NCBI RefSeq assembly: GCF_019739195.1
Contig: NZ_JAHHDS010000003.1
Location: 124,001-188,000 of the forward strand
DNA length: 64,000 bases
Origin: Microcella sp.
GTDB taxonomy: Bacteria; Actinomycetota; Actinomycetes; Actinomycetales; Microbacteriaceae
Reading direction: 5' to 3'
Under the pieces are notes generated by a model, which saw nothing but the letters and a program-made list of their open reading frames with translations, ran no database searches and was not told where the DNA came from. Position 1 is the stretch's first letter, and each line of letters begins with the position of its first letter. Below, piece after piece: positions 17,402-29,217 of this stretch. Made by a program: the position numbers and the translations under genes.

Positions 17402-18859
17402 TCAGTCGGCGTGCTCACCAGCCTGCCAGGCCGGAGCCTTGGCGTTGATGGCGTCGCCGACGACGTGCACCCGCAGGTCGTTGGTCGATCCGGAGATGCC
17501 GGGAGGGGAACCCGAGATGACGACGACCTTGTCGCCCTCATCTGCGAGACCCTCGCGCAGCAGCACACTGTCGACCTGGCGGTACATCTCATCAGTGTGC
17601 GTCACGCGATCGACCAGGAACGACTCGATTCCCCAGGTGAGCGACATGCGCCGCTGGATCGACTCGTAGGGCGTAAAGGCCTTCATCGGAATGCGGAAGC
17701 GCAGTCGCGACATGCGTCGCGCAGAATCACCCGACTCGGTGAAGACGCACACGTACTTCGCATCGACGAAGTCGGCCACCTCTGCCGCGGCCAGCGTGAT
17801 GGCGCCACCCTGGGTGCGGGGCTTCGTGCCGAGCGGAGGAATGCGCTCGAGACCGTGCTCCTCCGTCGAGGCGATGATGCGCGCCATCGTCGAGACGGTG
17901 ATCACCGGAAACTCGCCGACGCTCGTCTCGCCGCTCAACATGACCGCGTCGGCACCGTCGAGCACCGCGTTCGCGACGTCGCTCGTCTCCGCGCGTGTGG
18001 GAATCGGGCTGCTGATCATCGATTCGAGCATCTGCGTGGCCACGATCACCGGCTTCGCCATGCGCCGAGCGAGTTCGACGGCGCGCTTCTGCACGATCGG
18101 AACGGCTTCGAGAGGCAGCTCGACACCGAGATCGCCGCGCGCGACCATGATGCCGTCGAACACGTCGACAATGCCTTCGAGCGCCTCGACGGCCTGCGGC
18201 TTCTCGATCTTGGCGATCACGGGAACCGTGCGGCCTTCTTCGCGCATGATCTGGTGCACGCGGTTGACATCGGAGGCGTTGCGCACGAACGACAGAGCGA
18301 TGTAGTCGGCACCGAGCTTGAGTCCCCAGCGCAGGTCGTCCTCGTCCTTGTCCGAGAGCGCGGGCACATTGACCGCCACCCCGGGAAGGTTGATGCCCTT
18401 GTTGTTCGAGACGGTTCCCGCCACGATCACCTCGGTGCGCACGCGCACGCCATCGCTATCGATCACGCGCACGCGCACCTTGCCGTCGTCAATGAGCAGG
18501 AAGTCGCCCGGGTTGACGTCAGCGGGAAGGCCCTTGTACGTGGTGCTGCAGATCTCACGGGTTCCCGCGATGTCTTCGGTCGTGATCGTGAAAATGTCGC
18601 CTTCGGCCAGCTCGTGCGGACCGTTCTCGAACTTGCCGAGTCGGATCTTCGGACCCTGTAGATCGACGAGGATCGCGACTGCCTTGTCGGCGTCGGCCGC
18701 TGCCCGCCGCACCGTGCTGTAGATCTCCTCGTGCACGTCGTAGGTGCCGTGGCTGAGGTTCATGCGGGCGACGTTCACGCCCGCTTCGATGATGGCTCTG
18801 ATGTTCTCGTAGCTGGATGTCGCCGGCCCAAGGGTGGCGACGATCTTTGCGCGTCTCAT
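17402..18859 (-). CDS. pyk: Pyruvate kinase
   Basis: 485 residues. It transfers phosphate from phosphoenolpyruvate to ADP, the last step of glycolysis. The N-terminus RRAKIVATLGPATSS and NVARMNLSHG hold substrate and K+ ligands; the active-site block VPVIAKIEKPQAVEALEGI supplies the catalytic lysine; MVARGDLGVELP and VMLSGETSVGEFP are family hallmarks. The B domain inserts near residue 70-165, and the C-terminal allosteric domain is present. GAGGA lies 4-5 nt before ATG 18859. A TATAGT -10 hexamer upstream, at the end of gltD, suggests its own promoter. Confidence 0.96.
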   Translation of the reverse strand: MRRAKIVATLGPATSSYENIRAIIEAGVNVARMNLSHGTYDVHEEIYSTVRRAAADADKAVAILVDLQGPKIRLGKFENGPHELAEGDIFTITTEDIAGTREICSTTYKGLPADVNPGDFLLIDDGKVRVRVIDSDGVRVRTEVIVAGTVSNNKGINLPGVAVNVPALSDKDEDDLRWGLKLGADYIALSFVRNASDVNRVHQIMREEGRTVPVIAKIEKPQAVEALEGIVDVFDGIMVARGDLGVELPLEAVPIVQKRAVELARRMAKPVIVATQMLESMISSPIPTRAETSDVANAVLDGADAVMLSGETSVGEFPVITVSTMARIIASTEEHGLERIPPLGTKPRTQGGAITLAAAEVADFVDAKYVCVFTESGDSARRMSRLRFRIPMKAFTPYESIQRRMSLTWGIESFLVDRVTHTDEMYRQVDSVLLREGLADEGDKVVVISGSPPGISGSTNDLRVHVVGDAINAKAPAWQAGEHAD

Positions 18860-18936
18860 GACTTCCTCACGTGGTGGTGGTGGTAGGGGTGGAACGTGAT
18901 GGGGCGGCTGACGGCGTGCCGGTTCGCGTCGTGCCG

Positions 18937-18942
18937 ACTATA
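18937..18942 (-). promoter_or_regulatory. Candidate -10 element of pyk promoter
   Basis: TATAGT, one base from the consensus TATAAT, overlaps the gltD stop codon and lies 77 nt before the pyk start. No good -35 is seen at 16-18 bp. The leader includes a GTG-rich run near 18871-18885. Confidence 0.4.
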
Positions 18943-20395
18943 CGGTGAGCGGCCGATCGGTCGCACGCACGGGCGCGGGCAGGTCGCTTGCGCCTTGCAG
19001 GTAGGTGTCGACGGATGCCGCCGCTGCACGGCCCTCGGCGATCGCCCAGACGATGAGGGAGGCACCGCGTCCGGCGTCGCCTGCGACGAAGACTCCCGCC
19101 TCGTTGGTGGAGTAGTCGGCTTCGCGGTCGACGGCGCCCGATGCCGCGAACGGCAGGCCGAGCTGGTCGTCGAGCCCGCCGTGCTGAGCGCCGGTGAAGC
19201 CGAGCGCCAGCAGCACGAGGTCGGCGGGAATCTCGCGCTCGGTGCCGGCCTTGGGAACACGGCGGCCATCAACGTACTCAGTCTCTGCCACACGGATCGC
19301 CCGCACCTCGCCCGCGGCGTTGCTCAAGAACTCCACGGTCGACGCCAGGTAGACGCGATCGCCGCCCTCCTCATGCGCGCTCTGCACCTCGAAGAGGGTC
19401 GGCTGCACGGGCCACGGCTGAGACTCGGGCCGCTCGTGCGGGGGCTGCTTGCCGATCGCGAGGTTGGTCACCGACAGGGCGCCGTGCCGGTGAGCCGTGC
19501 CAATGCAGTCAGCGCCGGTGTCGCCACCTCCGAGCACGACGACGTGCTTGCCCTCGGCGGTGATCTGGTCGGCGACCGTGTCGCCGGCCTGAACCCGGTT
19601 CGATTGGGTCAGGTAGTCCATCGCGTAGTGGATGCCAAGCGCGTCGCGGCCAGGAATGGGCAGATCGCGCGGCACGGGTGCGCCGGTCGCGATCACGACC
19701 GCGTCGTAGCGTGCGCGCAGCTCGTCCCACGTGATGTCGACGCCGATCTCCACACCGGCCCGGAAGCGCGTGCCCTCGGCCTGCATCTGCGTGAGGCGGG
19801 CATCCAGATGCCGCTTCTCCATCTTGAAATCGGGGATGCCGTACCGCAGTAGCCCACCGATGCGGTCATCCTTCTCGAAGACGGCGACCGTGTGCCCAAC
19901 CCGTGTGAGCTGCTGCGCGGCGGCGAGACCCGCGGGCCCCGAACCCACCACGGCGACGGTCTTGCCCGTAAGCCGCTCGGGAGGCATCGGCTGCACCCAG
20001 CCGTTGTTCCAGGCGTTCTCGATGATCGAGGCCTCGACCTGCTTGATGGTCACTGCGGGTTGGTTGATCGCGAGCACGCACGACGACTCACACGGCGCCG
20101 GGCAGAGCTTGCCCGTGAACTCAGGAAAGTTGTTCGTCGCGTGCAGCCGCTCAATCGCCTGACGGCCCTCGCCACGCCACGTCAGGTCGTTCCATTCGGG
20201 AATCAGATTGCCGAGCGGACAGCCCTGATGGCAGAACGGGATGCCGCAGTCCATGCAGCGCCCCGCCTGACGGCGGAGCACTCCGGGGTCACCCTGCTCG
20301 TAGACCTCTTTCCAGTCCATGAGCCGCAACGGCACCGGCCGGCGCGCCGGCAGTTCTCGTTCGGGCACGTTGATGAAGCCACGGGGGTCAGCCAC
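18938..20395 (-). CDS. gltD: Glutamate synthase (NADPH) small subunit
   Basis: 485 residues. It passes electrons from NADPH through FAD and Fe-S clusters to the large subunit. N-terminal cysteines in [19 protein letters not shown] and CPAPCESSC bind two [4Fe-4S] clusters. The FAD-binding [12 protein letters not shown] is near residue 148, and the NADPH-binding [12 protein letters not shown] is near 280. The C-terminal [18 protein letters not shown] closes the FAD site. The GTG start at 20395 overlaps the gltB stop by 8 bp with GGAGGTGACC just before it, so the two subunits are translationally coupled. Confidence 0.96.
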   Translation of the reverse strand: MADPRGFINVPERELPARRPVPLRLMDWKEVYEQGDPGVLRRQAGRCMDCGIPFCHQGCPLGNLIPEWNDLTWRGEGRQAIERLHATNNFPEFTGKLCPAPCESSCVLAINQPAVTIKQVEASIIENAWNNGWVQPMPPERLTGKTVAVVGSGPAGLAAAQQLTRVGHTVAVFEKDDRIGGLLRYGIPDFKMEKRHLDARLTQMQAEGTRFRAGVEIGVDITWDELRARYDAVVIATGAPVPRDLPIPGRDALGIHYAMDYLTQSNRVQAGDTVADQITAEGKHVVVLGGGDTGADCIGTAHRHGALSVTNLAIGKQPPHERPESQPWPVQPTLFEVQSAHEEGGDRVYLASTVEFLSNAAGEVRAIRVAETEYVDGRRVPKAGTEREIPADLVLLALGFTGAQHGGLDDQLGLPFAASGAVDREADYSTNEAGVFVAGDAGRGASLIVWAIAEGRAAAASVDTYLQGASDLPAPVRATDRPLTV

Positions 20396-23300
20396 CGGTC
20401 ACCTCCAGGATGCGGCCCCACACGACGTCTCCGTCGGGGTCGAGGCCTTCGTCGAGTGCGGTCTGCCGAGTCGCCAGCACGGCGGCGTAGTCGCGGGGCA
20501 TGACCTTCACGAATCGGTCGAGAGCTGCCTCGCCGTCGGCGATGAGACGCGCAGCCAGAGCCGACTCGGTCTCGTCGTGGTGGCGGCGCAGCAAGTCGCT
20601 CACGATCGCGCGATCGTCGTCGTCGAGCGTCATGAGCGTCAGTTCGCCCGTGTCGAGCGCATCGGCGTTGACCCGCTGCGGACGAAGGTCGTGCACGTAG
20701 GCCACACCGCCCGACATGCCAGCGCCGAGGTTGCGCCCTGTCGCGCCGAGAATCACCGCGACCCCGCCCGTCATGTACTCGAGAGCGTGGTCTCCGACAC
20801 CTTCGACGACCGCGGTAGCGCCCGAGTTGCGCACCAGGAAGCGCTCGCCGACGATGCCACGGATGAACATCTCGCCGCTCGTGGCGCCGTAGCCGATGAC
20901 GTTGCCCGCGATGACGTTGCGCTCGGCGTGGAATACCGAATCGCGACTCGGACGCACCACGACACGGCCGCCCGACAGTCCTTTGCCGACGTAGTCGTTG
21001 CTGTCGCCGTAGAGCCGAAGCGTGATGCCCCTGGGCATGAAGGCGCCGAGGCTCTGACCGGCCGAACCGGTCAGCGTGACGTCGATCGTGTCGGGCGCCA
21101 GACCGTTCTCGCCGTGCTTGAGCGTCACGAGGTTGCCGAGCATGGTGCCGACAGCCCTCTCGGTGTTGCGCACAGGAAGGTCGATGCGCACCGGCGCGCC
21201 GTGCTCGAGAGCGTCAGTGCTGAGCCTGATCAGCTCGTTGTCGAAGTGCTCGTCGAGCTCGTGATCTTGGCTCTCGCGCTTCGTGCGCGGAGCGGAACCA
21301 TCGAACTGCGGGCCGTGCAAGATCGGCGAGAGGTCGAGACCGTCGGCCTTCCAGTGGCGCACGGCGCGGTCGACGTCGAGCAGGTCGGCACGACCGATCG
21401 CCTCTTCGAGCGAGCGGAAGCCGAGGGCCGCGAGGTACTCGCGCACCTCTTGCGCCAAGAACTCCATAAAGGTGATGACGAACTCAGGCGTGCCCGTGAA
21501 CCGCTTGCGCAGTTCGGGGTTCTGAGTCGCGACACCGACCGGACACGTGTCGAGATGGCAGACACGCATGAGAATGCATCCTGAGACCACCATGGGCGCG
21601 GTCGCGAAGCCGTACTCTTCAGCGCCGAGCAACGCCGCGATGATGACGTCGCGACCCGTCTTCATCTGACCATCGGCCTGCACAGTGACCCGCCCGCGCA
21701 TGCTGTTCAGCATGAGCGTCTGCTGCGCTTCGGCGAGCCCGAGCTCCCACGGGGTGCCGGCGTGCTTGAGCGAGTTGAGTGGGCTCGCGCCCGTGCCGCC
21801 ATCGTGCCCCGAGATGAGGATCACGTCGGCCTTCGCCTTCGCGACGCCGGCCGCGACCGCTCCGATGCCCGACTGGCTCACGAGCTTGACGTGCACGCGG
21901 GCGAGCGGGTTCGCGCGCTTGAGGTCGAAGATGAGCTGCTTGAGGTCTTCGATCGAGTAGATGTCGTGGTGCGGCGGTGGCGAGATGAGGCCGACGCCCG
22001 GTGTGCCGTGGCGCAGTCGCGCGATCCAGGGGTACACCTTGTTGGCGGGCAGCTGGCCGCCTTCGCCGGGCTTGGCTCCCTGCGCCATCTTGATCTGGAT
22101 GTCGTCGGCGTGCGTCAAGTAGAGGCTCGTCACGCCGAAGCGCCCGGAGGCGACCTGCTTGATGGCGCTGCGCTTCTCGGGGTCGAGCAGGCGCTCAGGG
22201 CTCTCGCCGCCCTCGCCGGTGTTGCTGCGGCCGCCGATGCGGTTCATCGCCACCGCGAGCGTCTCGTGCATCTCGGGGCTGATCGCCCCCATGCTCATGG
22301 CACCGGTCGTGAACCGACGGATGATCGACTCGACCGACTCGACTTCGTCGAGCGGCACCGGCGCACGCTCTTCGGTCTTCAGCCGGAACAGCCCGCGCAG
22401 CGTCATGAGGTTCTCGGCTTGCTGGTCGACCGCTTGCGTGTACTCGCGGAAGATGTCGTAGCGCTTCGACCGCGTGGCATGCTGCAGTCGGAACACGGTC
22501 TCCGGGTTGAACAGGTGAGGCGGGCCCTCACGGCGCCACTGGTACTCGCCTCCGGTCTGCAGCCGCTCGTGCGGGTTGACCGGAGCCGAGCTCGGGTAGG
22601 CGAGCTCGTGCCGCGCGGCGTTCTCGGCCGCGATGGTGTCGATGCCGACGCCGCCGAGCACGCTCGACGTGCCCGTGAAGTAGCGGTCGACGAACTCTTG
22701 ACTCAGGCCGACAGCTTCAAAGGCCTGGGCTCCGGCGTACGAGCCCACGGTCGAGATGCCCATTTTCGACATGATCTTCAGCACGCCCTTGCCGAGCGCC
22801 TTGATGACGTTGCTCACGGCCTTCTCGGGAGTGATGCCGACGATCATGCCCGATCGCACGAGGTTCTCGACGGTCTCCATCGCCAGGTAGGGGTTGATGG
22901 CCGAGGCGCCGTAGCCGATGAGCACGGCGCAGTGGTGAACCTCGCGCACGTCACCTGCCTCGACGATGAGGCCGACCTGCATGCGCTTCTCGGTGCGGAT
23001 CAGGTGGTGGTGAACGGCGGCGAGCATGAGCAGCGACGGCACCGGGGCGAGATCGGCGGTCGAGTCGCGGTCGCTCAGCACGATGAATTCGGCACCGTCG
23101 GCGATGGCCTCGTCGACCTCGACGCACATTGCGGCGATGCGCTTCTCGAGAGCCTTCGGCCCGCGGTCGACGCGATAGAGGCCGCGGATCGTCGTGGTCA
23201 ATGAGCTGCCGGGACGGGGGTCGATGTGCTGAATCTTCGCGAGCTCGTCATTGTCGATGATCGGGAAGCCGAGCACGACCTGCCGCGCGTGACGCGGGGT

Positions 23301-24965
23301 GGCATCGAGCAGGTTGCGTTCAGGGCCGAGCCCGAGCTGCATCGAGGTGACGACTTCTTCACGGATCGAGTCGAGCGGCGGATTCGTCACCTGGGCGAAC
23401 TGCTGCGTGAAGTAGTCGAAGAGCAAACGGGGACGATCGGAGAGAACGGCGATGGGCGTGTCGGAACCCATCGCGCCGAGCGGCTCGGCTCCCGCCTTCG
23501 CCATGGGCGCGAGGAGAACGCGCACCTCTTCTTCGGTGTAGCCGAAAGTGCGCTGGCGGCGCACGATCGAAGCGGGCGTGTGCACGATGTGCTCGCGCTC
23601 CGGGAGGTCTTTGAGGTGGATGCGCTGGCCTTCGAGCCACTCCCCCCAGGGCGAGAGGCCGGCGAGCTGCGACTTGATCTCGTCGTCTTCGATGAGGCGG
23701 CCCTCGACCGTGTCGACGAGGAACATCTTGCCCGGACGCAAGCGGCCCTTGCGCACGATACGACTGGGCTCGATGTCGAGCACTCCGATCTCGCTCGCGA
23801 GCACGACGAGACCGTCGTCGGTGACGACGAAGCGGCCGGGTCGTAGACCGTTACGGTCGAGCGTCGCCCCGACGAGACTGCCGTCGGTGAACACGAGAGC
23901 GGCGGGTCCGTCCCACGGCTCCATGAGCATGCCGTGGTACTCGTAGAAGTCGCGCAGGGCGGGGTCGATGTCGGTCTGGTTCTCCCAGGCCTCCGGCACC
24001 ATCATCATGATCGCGTGGGGCAGTGACCGACCGCCAAGCGAGAGCAGCTCGACGACTTCGTCGAACGAGGCAGAGTCGCTCGCGCCGGGAGTCACGATGG
24101 GGAAGACATCGCGCAGGTCTCCGAACACGTCGGAGTGCAGCTGCGACTGGCGCGCACGCATCCAGTTGCGATTGCCCTGCACGGTGTTGATCTCTCCGTT
24201 GTGCGCGATCATGCGGAACGGCTGCGCGAGGGGCCACGACGGGAAGGTGTTGGTCGAGTAACGGGAGTGCACGAGCGCGAGCGTCGAGACGAAGCGCTCG
24301 TCGCTCAGGTCGGGGTAGAACGGCTCGAGCTGCAGAGTCGTCACCATGCCCTTGTAGACAAGCGTGCGGCACGAGAGTGACGGGAAGTACGAGCCGAGCT
24401 CGCGCTCGGCGCGCTTGCGTGCGCGGAAGGTCTGACGGTCGAGTGCGACGCCCGCGAGTGCCGCACCCTTGTCGTCGGACCGAGCCGACCGCACGAAGAG
24501 TTGCTCGAACGCAGGCATGGCCGCGCGGGCCAGGTTGCCGATGAGCGAGTCGTCGGTGGGAACCGTGCGCCAGCCGATGACGTCGAGACCCTCTTCGAGC
24601 GCGATGGCCTCGATGCCCTGCTTCTCGCGGTCGCGCTCTTCGTCGTCGGTCGGCAGAAAGGCGGTGCCGACCGCGTAACTGCCCGCCGCAGGAAGCTCGA
24701 AATCGACAACGGCCCGCAGGAAGGCATCGGGAATCTGTGTCACGATGCCCGCACCGTCACCGGTGCCGGCATCAGAGCCGACCGCGCCTCGGTGCTCGAG
24801 ATTTCGCAGAGCGTCAAGAGCCGCCTGGATGATGTCGTGCCCCGCCGTGCCGCGCAGTGTGGCGACCATCGCGAGACCGCAGGCATCACGTTCACGGACA
24901 GGGTCGAACAGGCCCTGTGCAGCGGGCATGGCTGAGAAGCGCTGCATCGGAGATGCGATGTCCAT
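20388..24965 (-). CDS. gltB: Glutamate synthase (NADPH) large subunit
   Basis: About 1525 residues. It makes two glutamates from glutamine and 2-oxoglutarate. The N-terminal class II glutaminase domain begins at the CGLAMVATL nucleophile cysteine after a ~29-residue propeptide. The FMN-binding synthase domain lies around 800-1200 ([29 protein letters not shown]), with cluster cysteines in [15 protein letters not shown]. The C-terminal GXGXG beta-helix domain is last ([19 protein letters not shown]). A GTG six codons further upstream is in frame, but GTGAGGACG works better as the ribosome site for ATG 24965. The 159 bp up to the lgt stop show no recognised riboswitch or clear promoter. Confidence 0.96.
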   Translation of the reverse strand: MDIASPMQRFSAMPAAQGLFDPVRERDACGLAMVATLRGTAGHDIIQAALDALRNLEHRGAVGSDAGTGDGAGIVTQIPDAFLRAVVDFELPAAGSYAVGTAFLPTDDEERDREKQGIEAIALEEGLDVIGWRTVPTDDSLIGNLARAAMPAFEQLFVRSARSDDKGAALAGVALDRQTFRARKRAERELGSYFPSLSCRTLVYKGMVTTLQLEPFYPDLSDERFVSTLALVHSRYSTNTFPSWPLAQPFRMIAHNGEINTVQGNRNWMRARQSQLHSDVFGDLRDVFPIVTPGASDSASFDEVVELLSLGGRSLPHAIMMMVPEAWENQTDIDPALRDFYEYHGMLMEPWDGPAALVFTDGSLVGATLDRNGLRPGRFVVTDDGLVVLASEIGVLDIEPSRIVRKGRLRPGKMFLVDTVEGRLIEDDEIKSQLAGLSPWGEWLEGQRIHLKDLPEREHIVHTPASIVRRQRTFGYTEEEVRVLLAPMAKAGAEPLGAMGSDTPIAVLSDRPRLLFDYFTQQFAQVTNPPLDSIREEVVTSMQLGLGPERNLLDATPRHARQVVLGFPIIDNDELAKIQHIDPRPGSSLTTTIRGLYRVDRGPKALEKRIAAMCVEVDEAIADGAEFIVLSDRDSTADLAPVPSLLMLAAVHHHLIRTEKRMQVGLIVEAGDVREVHHCAVLIGYGASAINPYLAMETVENLVRSGMIVGITPEKAVSNVIKALGKGVLKIMSKMGISTVGSYAGAQAFEAVGLSQEFVDRYFTGTSSVLGGVGIDTIAAENAARHELAYPSSAPVNPHERLQTGGEYQWRREGPPHLFNPETVFRLQHATRSKRYDIFREYTQAVDQQAENLMTLRGLFRLKTEERAPVPLDEVESVESIIRRFTTGAMSMGAISPEMHETLAVAMNRIGGRSNTGEGGESPERLLDPEKRSAIKQVASGRFGVTSLYLTHADDIQIKMAQGAKPGEGGQLPANKVYPWIARLRHGTPGVGLISPPPHHDIYSIEDLKQLIFDLKRANPLARVHVKLVSQSGIGAVAAGVAKAKADVILISGHDGGTGASPLNSLKHAGTPWELGLAEAQQTLMLNSMRGRVTVQADGQMKTGRDVIIAALLGAEEYGFATAPMVVSGCILMRVCHLDTCPVGVATQNPELRKRFTGTPEFVITFMEFLAQEVREYLAALGFRSLEEAIGRADLLDVDRAVRHWKADGLDLSPILHGPQFDGSAPRTKRESQDHELDEHFDNELIRLSTDALEHGAPVRIDLPVRNTERAVGTMLGNLVTLKHGENGLAPDTIDVTLTGSAGQSLGAFMPRGITLRLYGDSNDYVGKGLSGGRVVVRPSRDSVFHAERNVIAGNVIGYGATSGEMFIRGIVGERFLVRNSGATAVVEGVGDHALEYMTGGVAVILGATGRNLGAGMSGGVAYVHDLRPQRVNADALDTGELTLMTLDDDDRAIVSDLLRRHHDETESALAARLIADGEAALDRFVKVMPRDYAAVLATRQTALDEGLDPDGDVVWGRILEVTGG

Positions 24966-25124
24966 GCCGAGAACCGTCCTCACGTCGTTGCGGATACCGT
25001 GCGGGACGTCGCTGGCCCTGAGATGGAGACGCGCACGCTGCGCGGCGGGAGCCGGATCGGTGTGGTGGCGATCGGCGAGCTTGCGGCACTCAGTCTCACA
25101 TGGCGGACTGCGCGTGCCGGGCTG

Positions 25125-26141
25125 CTACGGTTTCGCGGCCGACCCGCTTGTGGCGTCAGTCGAACCGGGAGCACCGGAGACGGCGAGAGCTCCATTGCCC
25201 TCGACATCGGCGTCGGTGTAGATGTCGTTCGAGTCTACAGGAGCCTCGGGCGACCACTCTCGACCCGCCATATAGGGCGAGGGCTCGAGCCCCGGGTGGC
25301 GGCGCGACTGGATGATGATGATCGCGATGCCGACGAGCACAGCGACCCAGGCGCCCCAGACATTCACTCGGATGCCGAGGAACAGTTCGCTGGGGTCGAG
25401 GCGGATCGTCTCGAACACGCTACGGCCTGCGCCGTACCAGATGAGATAGACGCCGAGCAGCTTGCCCCACTGCAGTGTCAGCCGCTTGTCGAGCAGCAGA
25501 ATGACCGCGACGCCCGCGAGGTTCCAGATGATCTCGTATAAGAACGTGGGGTGGAACAGCGTGTCGGCGGGCAGGCCCACGGGGATCGCCGGGTTCGGTC
25601 GATCGATCTCGAGACCCCAGGGCAGGTCGGTCGGCAGCCCGAAGAGCTCTTGGTTGAACCAGTTGCCCAAACGGCCGAAGGCCTGCGCGAGCAGCAGCCC
25701 GGGCGCGAGTGCATCGGCCCACGACCAGAAGCGCACCCCGGTGACGCGGCAGCCGATCCAGGCGCCGAGCGCACCACCGACGAGTGCGCCGAAGATCGCC
25801 ATGCCGCCCTCCCAGATGTAGAGCGTCTTGAGAAGATCGGCCCCCTCGAAGAAGTAGTCGTCGGGGTGCGTGAGCACGTGATAGACGCGCCCGCCGATGA
25901 TGCCGAGCGGCACAGCGAAGAGCGCGATATCGAGCGTGATCCACGGCTCGGCGCCGCGCGCCGTCAGGCGACGGTTGGTGAGCCACACGGCCGCGATAAT
26001 GCCCGTCAGGATGCACAGCGCGTAGGCGTAGATATTGATGTCGAAACCGAACCAGGTCAGTCCGAGGTCGCGCAGCCACTGACCGAGGTTGAAGACCTGC
26101 CACTCGGGCGGCGGACTCGGGATGCTCACAGGCAGAATCAC
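25125..26141 (-). CDS. lgt: Prolipoprotein diacylglyceryl transferase
   Basis: 338 residues with about seven membrane segments. It adds diacylglycerol to the lipobox cysteine of prolipoproteins such as the two ABC binding proteins encoded near 53 and 57 kb. The signature GRLGNWFNQELFGLPTDLPWGLEI (near residue 140) contains the essential Arg and Asn. The histidine that follows the GGM motif in E. coli (HGG) is replaced here (GGMAIFGA). An acidic, low-complexity C-terminal tail of ~45 residues is extra. The longest frame would start with TTG 26150, directly against AAAGG; GTG 26141, 10 nt from AAAGG, is a better start. It ends the trp operon and precedes gltB. Confidence 0.93.
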   Translation of the reverse strand: MILPVSIPSPPPEWQVFNLGQWLRDLGLTWFGFDINIYAYALCILTGIIAAVWLTNRRLTARGAEPWITLDIALFAVPLGIIGGRVYHVLTHPDDYFFEGADLLKTLYIWEGGMAIFGALVGGALGAWIGCRVTGVRFWSWADALAPGLLLAQAFGRLGNWFNQELFGLPTDLPWGLEIDRPNPAIPVGLPADTLFHPTFLYEIIWNLAGVAVILLLDKRLTLQWGKLLGVYLIWYGAGRSVFETIRLDPSELFLGIRVNVWGAWVAVLVGIAIIIIQSRRHPGLEPSPYMAGREWSPEAPVDSNDIYTDADVEGNGALAVSGAPGSTDATSGSAAKP

Positions 26142-26176
26142 GGACGTCAAACCTTTCTCGGGGGGGCGCAGACAGC

Positions 26177-26959
26177 CTAGCGGCGAGTGCCCGCCGACAG
26201 TTCAGCGGCGACAGCGGCAACTTCAGCCACGCCGCCGTGCTCGAGCGCTGCGACAAGTCGGGAGCCGACGATGGCGCCGTCGGCGTAGCTCAGAACATCG
26301 GCCACCTGCTCGGCAGTCGAGATGCCCAGGCCGACGCACGCACTTGTCGAGCCTGCCTCGCGCAAGCGAGCGACAACGCCGCGCGCGGCCTTGTCGACGT
26401 CGTCACGCGCGCCAGTGATGCCCATGGTCGACACGGCATAGACGAACCCACGACTGCTGTCGACCGCCTGCTTCATTCGTGCATCACTCGAGGATGGTGC
26501 GGCGAGGAAGACCCGGTCGAGGTCGTGCGACTGCGCAGCAGACATCCACTCTGCGGCTTCATCGGGAATCAGGTCGGGCGTGATCAGCCCTGCTCCCCCG
26601 GCGCTCTGAAGGTCGGTGGCGAATCGCTCGACGCCGTACTGCACAACAGGGTTCCAATAGGTCATGACGAGGAGGGGGGCATCAACGCGTGCGCGGATGC
26701 GCTCGACCGCCTCGAAGCCGTGGCGCAAACGGAACCCGTTGCGTAGCGCGGTCTGCGTCGCACGCTGAATCGTGAGACCGTCCATGACCGGGTCGCTATA
26801 CGGCAAGCCCAGCTCGATGATGTCGACACCGTTCTCGACGAGTGCGACCGCGGCATCGACGCTCGCGTCGAGGTTCGGAAAGCCCACCGGCAGATAGCCG
26901 ATGAGGGCGCCAGCTGCTTCCTCGTTGCGCCGGGCGATGGTCGAGGCGACCGCGCTCAC
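26177..26959 (-). CDS. trpA: Tryptophan synthase alpha chain
   Basis: 260 residues, a TIM barrel that cleaves indole-3-glycerol phosphate. The catalytic Glu lies in [16 protein letters not shown], with the matching Asp ([11 protein letters not shown]) and the phosphate-binding GLGIS and AIVGSRLV loops. The GTG start overlaps the trpB stop by four bases (GTGA), so translation is coupled to its partner subunit. Confidence 0.96.
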   Translation of the reverse strand: MSAVASTIARRNEEAAGALIGYLPVGFPNLDASVDAAVALVENGVDIIELGLPYSDPVMDGLTIQRATQTALRNGFRLRHGFEAVERIRARVDAPLLVMTYWNPVVQYGVERFATDLQSAGGAGLITPDLIPDEAAEWMSAAQSHDLDRVFLAAPSSSDARMKQAVDSSRGFVYAVSTMGITGARDDVDKAARGVVARLREAGSTSACVGLGISTAEQVADVLSYADGAIVGSRLVAALEHGGVAEVAAVAAELSAGTRR

Positions 26960-28176
26960 GGGGTCGCCTCCCCTGCGGCGGCGGCGTCGAGCAGGCCGAA
27001 GTAGCGAGCCGCGGTCTCCATGTCTTTGTCGCCGCGGCCGCTCAGTGACACGAGCACGATGCCCTCCGGACCGAGTTCGCGGCCGAGCTCGATCGCGCCG
27101 TGCAGCGCGTGCGCCGTCTCGATGGCGGGAATAATGCCCTCGGTGCGGCTCAGCAGGCGCAGAGCATCCATCGCCTGGGCATCGGTCACGGGGCGGTACT
27201 CTGCGCGTCCGATTGACGCGAGCCAGGCGTGCTCGGGGCCCACGCCCGGGTAGTCGAGGCCGGCCGAGATCGAATGCGACTCCATGGTCTGGCCGTCGTC
27301 GTCTTGCAGCATGAGGCTTCGCGCGCCGTGCAGCACGCCCGGGCGGCCCTTCGAGATCGTCGCGGCGTGAAAGAGCGTGTCGACGCCGTCGCCCGCGGCC
27401 TCGTTTCCGACCAGGCGCACGCTCTCGTCATCGAGAAACGCGTGGAAGATGCCCATCGCGTTGCTGCCGCCGCCCACGCAGGCGACCACGGCATCCGGCA
27501 GGCGCCCCGTGAGGGCAAGCACCTGCTCACGCGCCTCGATGCCGATGACCGAGTGGAAGTCGCGCACCATCGTCGGGAACGGGTGCGGTCCCGCGACAGT
27601 GCCGAGCAGGTAGTGCGTGTTCTCGACGTTGGCGACCCAGTCGCGCAGCGCCTCATTGATCGCGTCCTTGAGCGTGCGCGAACCCACCGTCACCGGCACA
27701 ACCTCGGCACCGAGGAGCTTCATACGCGCGACATTGAGCGCCTGACGCTCGGTATCCACCTCACCCATGTAGACCACGCACTCGAGGCCGAAGAGAGCGG
27801 CGGCCGTGGCGCTCGCGACGCCGTGCTGGCCTGCGCCGGTCTCGGCGATGATGCGGGTCTTGCCGAGGCGTTTCGCGAGCAGCGCCTGCCCGAGCACATT
27901 GTTGATCTTGTGACTGCCGGTGTGGTTCAGGTCTTCGCGCTTGAGGATGACGCGCGCGCCGCCAGCGTGCTCGGAGAACCGTCGGGCCTCGGTGATGATC
28001 GAGGGTCGCCCGGTGTAGGTGCGGTGCAGCTCATCGAGCTCAGCGGCGAACGACGGGTCGACGCGAGCGGCCTGGTACGCCGCGTCAAGCTCGTCGAGCG
28101 CGGCGATGAGCGACTCGGGCACGAAGCGCCCGCCGAACTCGCCGAAGTAGGGGCCGACCTGTTCGCGCAAATTCAT
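26956..28176 (-). CDS. trpB: Tryptophan synthase beta chain
   Basis: 406 residues. This PLP enzyme joins indole to serine. The PLP lysine is in [14 protein letters not shown] (near residue 95), the glycine-rich phosphate loop is [10 protein letters not shown], and the tunnel and COMM-domain residues ([24 protein letters not shown]) are present. Its ATG overlaps the trpC stop (ATGA), and its stop overlaps trpA. Confidence 0.96.
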   Translation of the reverse strand: MNLREQVGPYFGEFGGRFVPESLIAALDELDAAYQAARVDPSFAAELDELHRTYTGRPSIITEARRFSEHAGGARVILKREDLNHTGSHKINNVLGQALLAKRLGKTRIIAETGAGQHGVASATAAALFGLECVVYMGEVDTERQALNVARMKLLGAEVVPVTVGSRTLKDAINEALRDWVANVENTHYLLGTVAGPHPFPTMVRDFHSVIGIEAREQVLALTGRLPDAVVACVGGGSNAMGIFHAFLDDESVRLVGNEAAGDGVDTLFHAATISKGRPGVLHGARSLMLQDDDGQTMESHSISAGLDYPGVGPEHAWLASIGRAEYRPVTDAQAMDALRLLSRTEGIIPAIETAHALHGAIELGRELGPEGIVLVSLSGRGDKDMETAARYFGLLDAAAAGEATP

Positions 28177-28949
28177 GAGACCGCCAGAAACTCGTTGAGG
28201 GCTGCGACAGGATCGCCGCCCGTGACCAGTGCTTCGCCGATCAGCACTACATCGGCTCCTGCTCGACGGTAGTGCTCGACATCTGCGACTCCGCTGACCG
28301 CCGACTCGGCGATGCGCACCGTGCTGTCGGGGATGCTCGCCGCGAGCCGACCGAACAGGTCTCGATCGAGCTCGAAGGTGCTGAGGTTGCGCGCGTTGAC
28401 ACCGATCACCTCCGCGCCGAGATCGACCGCTCGGCGCACCTCGTCGGCGTCGTGAGTCTCGACCAGCGGCGTCATGCCGAGGTCGACGATGAGTGTGTGC
28501 AGCTCGCGCAAGGTCGCATCGTCGAGCGCCGCGACGATGAGCAGCACGAGGTCGGCGCCTGCTGCGCGCGCCTCAAGCACTTGGTAGGGCTCGGCGATGA
28601 AGTCTTTGCGCAGCACGGGAACCTGGACCGCGGCTCGAACAGCCAGAAGGTCGTCGAGACTGCCACCGAACCGCCGCTCTTCGGTGAGCACGCTGATCGC
28701 GCTCGCGCCACCCTCGGCGTACTGTCGCGCGAGCGCGGCCGGGTCGGCGATCGTCGCGAGCTGCCCGCGCGAAGGGCTTGCGCGCTTCACCTCGGCAATC
28801 ACTTTGATGGTCTTGGCACGCTGGAGCGCAGCCCGAGCATCGAGTGCTGGCGGGGCTGCATGGGCTGCCGCTTCGACGTCGCTCAGCGGGCGCGACTCGC
28901 GTCGCCGTGCCGCATCAGAGAGCGCGCCGGCGACCAGGCCGTCGAGCAC
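28173..28949 (-). CDS. trpC: Indole-3-glycerol phosphate synthase
   Basis: 258 residues, a monofunctional TIM barrel that closes the indole ring. [14 protein letters not shown] contains the catalytic lysine, [13 protein letters not shown] the second, and [14 protein letters not shown] and ESAVSG complete the site. No TrpF domain is fused; in actinobacteria that reaction is usually done by the bifunctional HisA/PriA, not found in this window. The GTG start follows immediately after the stop of the small HGxxPAAW gene. Confidence 0.95.
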   Translation of the reverse strand: MLDGLVAGALSDAARRRESRPLSDVEAAAHAAPPALDARAALQRAKTIKVIAEVKRASPSRGQLATIADPAALARQYAEGGASAISVLTEERRFGGSLDDLLAVRAAVQVPVLRKDFIAEPYQVLEARAAGADLVLLIVAALDDATLRELHTLIVDLGMTPLVETHDADEVRRAVDLGAEVIGVNARNLSTFELDRDLFGRLAASIPDSTVRIAESAVSGVADVEHYRRAGADVVLIGEALVTGGDPVAALNEFLAVS

Positions 28950-29180
28950 CTAGCTGTGCGCCTTGGGCGCGTACCGCGGGCCCTTGACGCCGTAACCGGC
29001 CTTCGCCATGACGACACCGGTCAGCCAGCCGAGAAGCAGGAGGCCCGCGCTCGCCCAGACGAGCCAGGCGAGGTCAAAGAAGAACGCGACGGTTCCGACC
29101 GTGACGGCGATGAGCATGATCGTCACGGCGGTCCAGGCGGCGGGCGAGTCTCCGTGGCCGGGGTCGTTCTGCGCGTTCAT
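28950..29180 (-). CDS. HGxxPAAW family small membrane protein
   Basis: 76 residues with two hydrophobic segments (about 17-36 and 40-60). It carries the family signature HGDSPAAW near residue 9, always at the N-terminal end of this actinobacterial family. The function is unknown; members occur almost always inside trp operons beside trpC, as here. An AGGAG-like ribosome site precedes ATG 29180. The C-terminus (YGVKGPRYAPK) is basic and probably cytoplasmic. Confidence 0.85.
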   Translation of the reverse strand: MNAQNDPGHGDSPAAWTAVTIMLIAVTVGTVAFFFDLAWLVWASAGLLLLGWLTGVVMAKAGYGVKGPRYAPKAHS

Positions 29181-29217
29181 CAGCTCTCCTCAGTCGGGCG
29201 GTCAGTGCGGGGTCAGT

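Noticed and set aside
18860-18900. GTG-rich run (about four repeats) before pyk considered as a tandem repeat or leader peptide
   Set aside because: Too short, and no open frame with regulatory codons.
24966-25124. Possible riboswitch or attenuator upstream of gltB
   Set aside because: No recognisable conserved core, and no terminator hairpin before the start.
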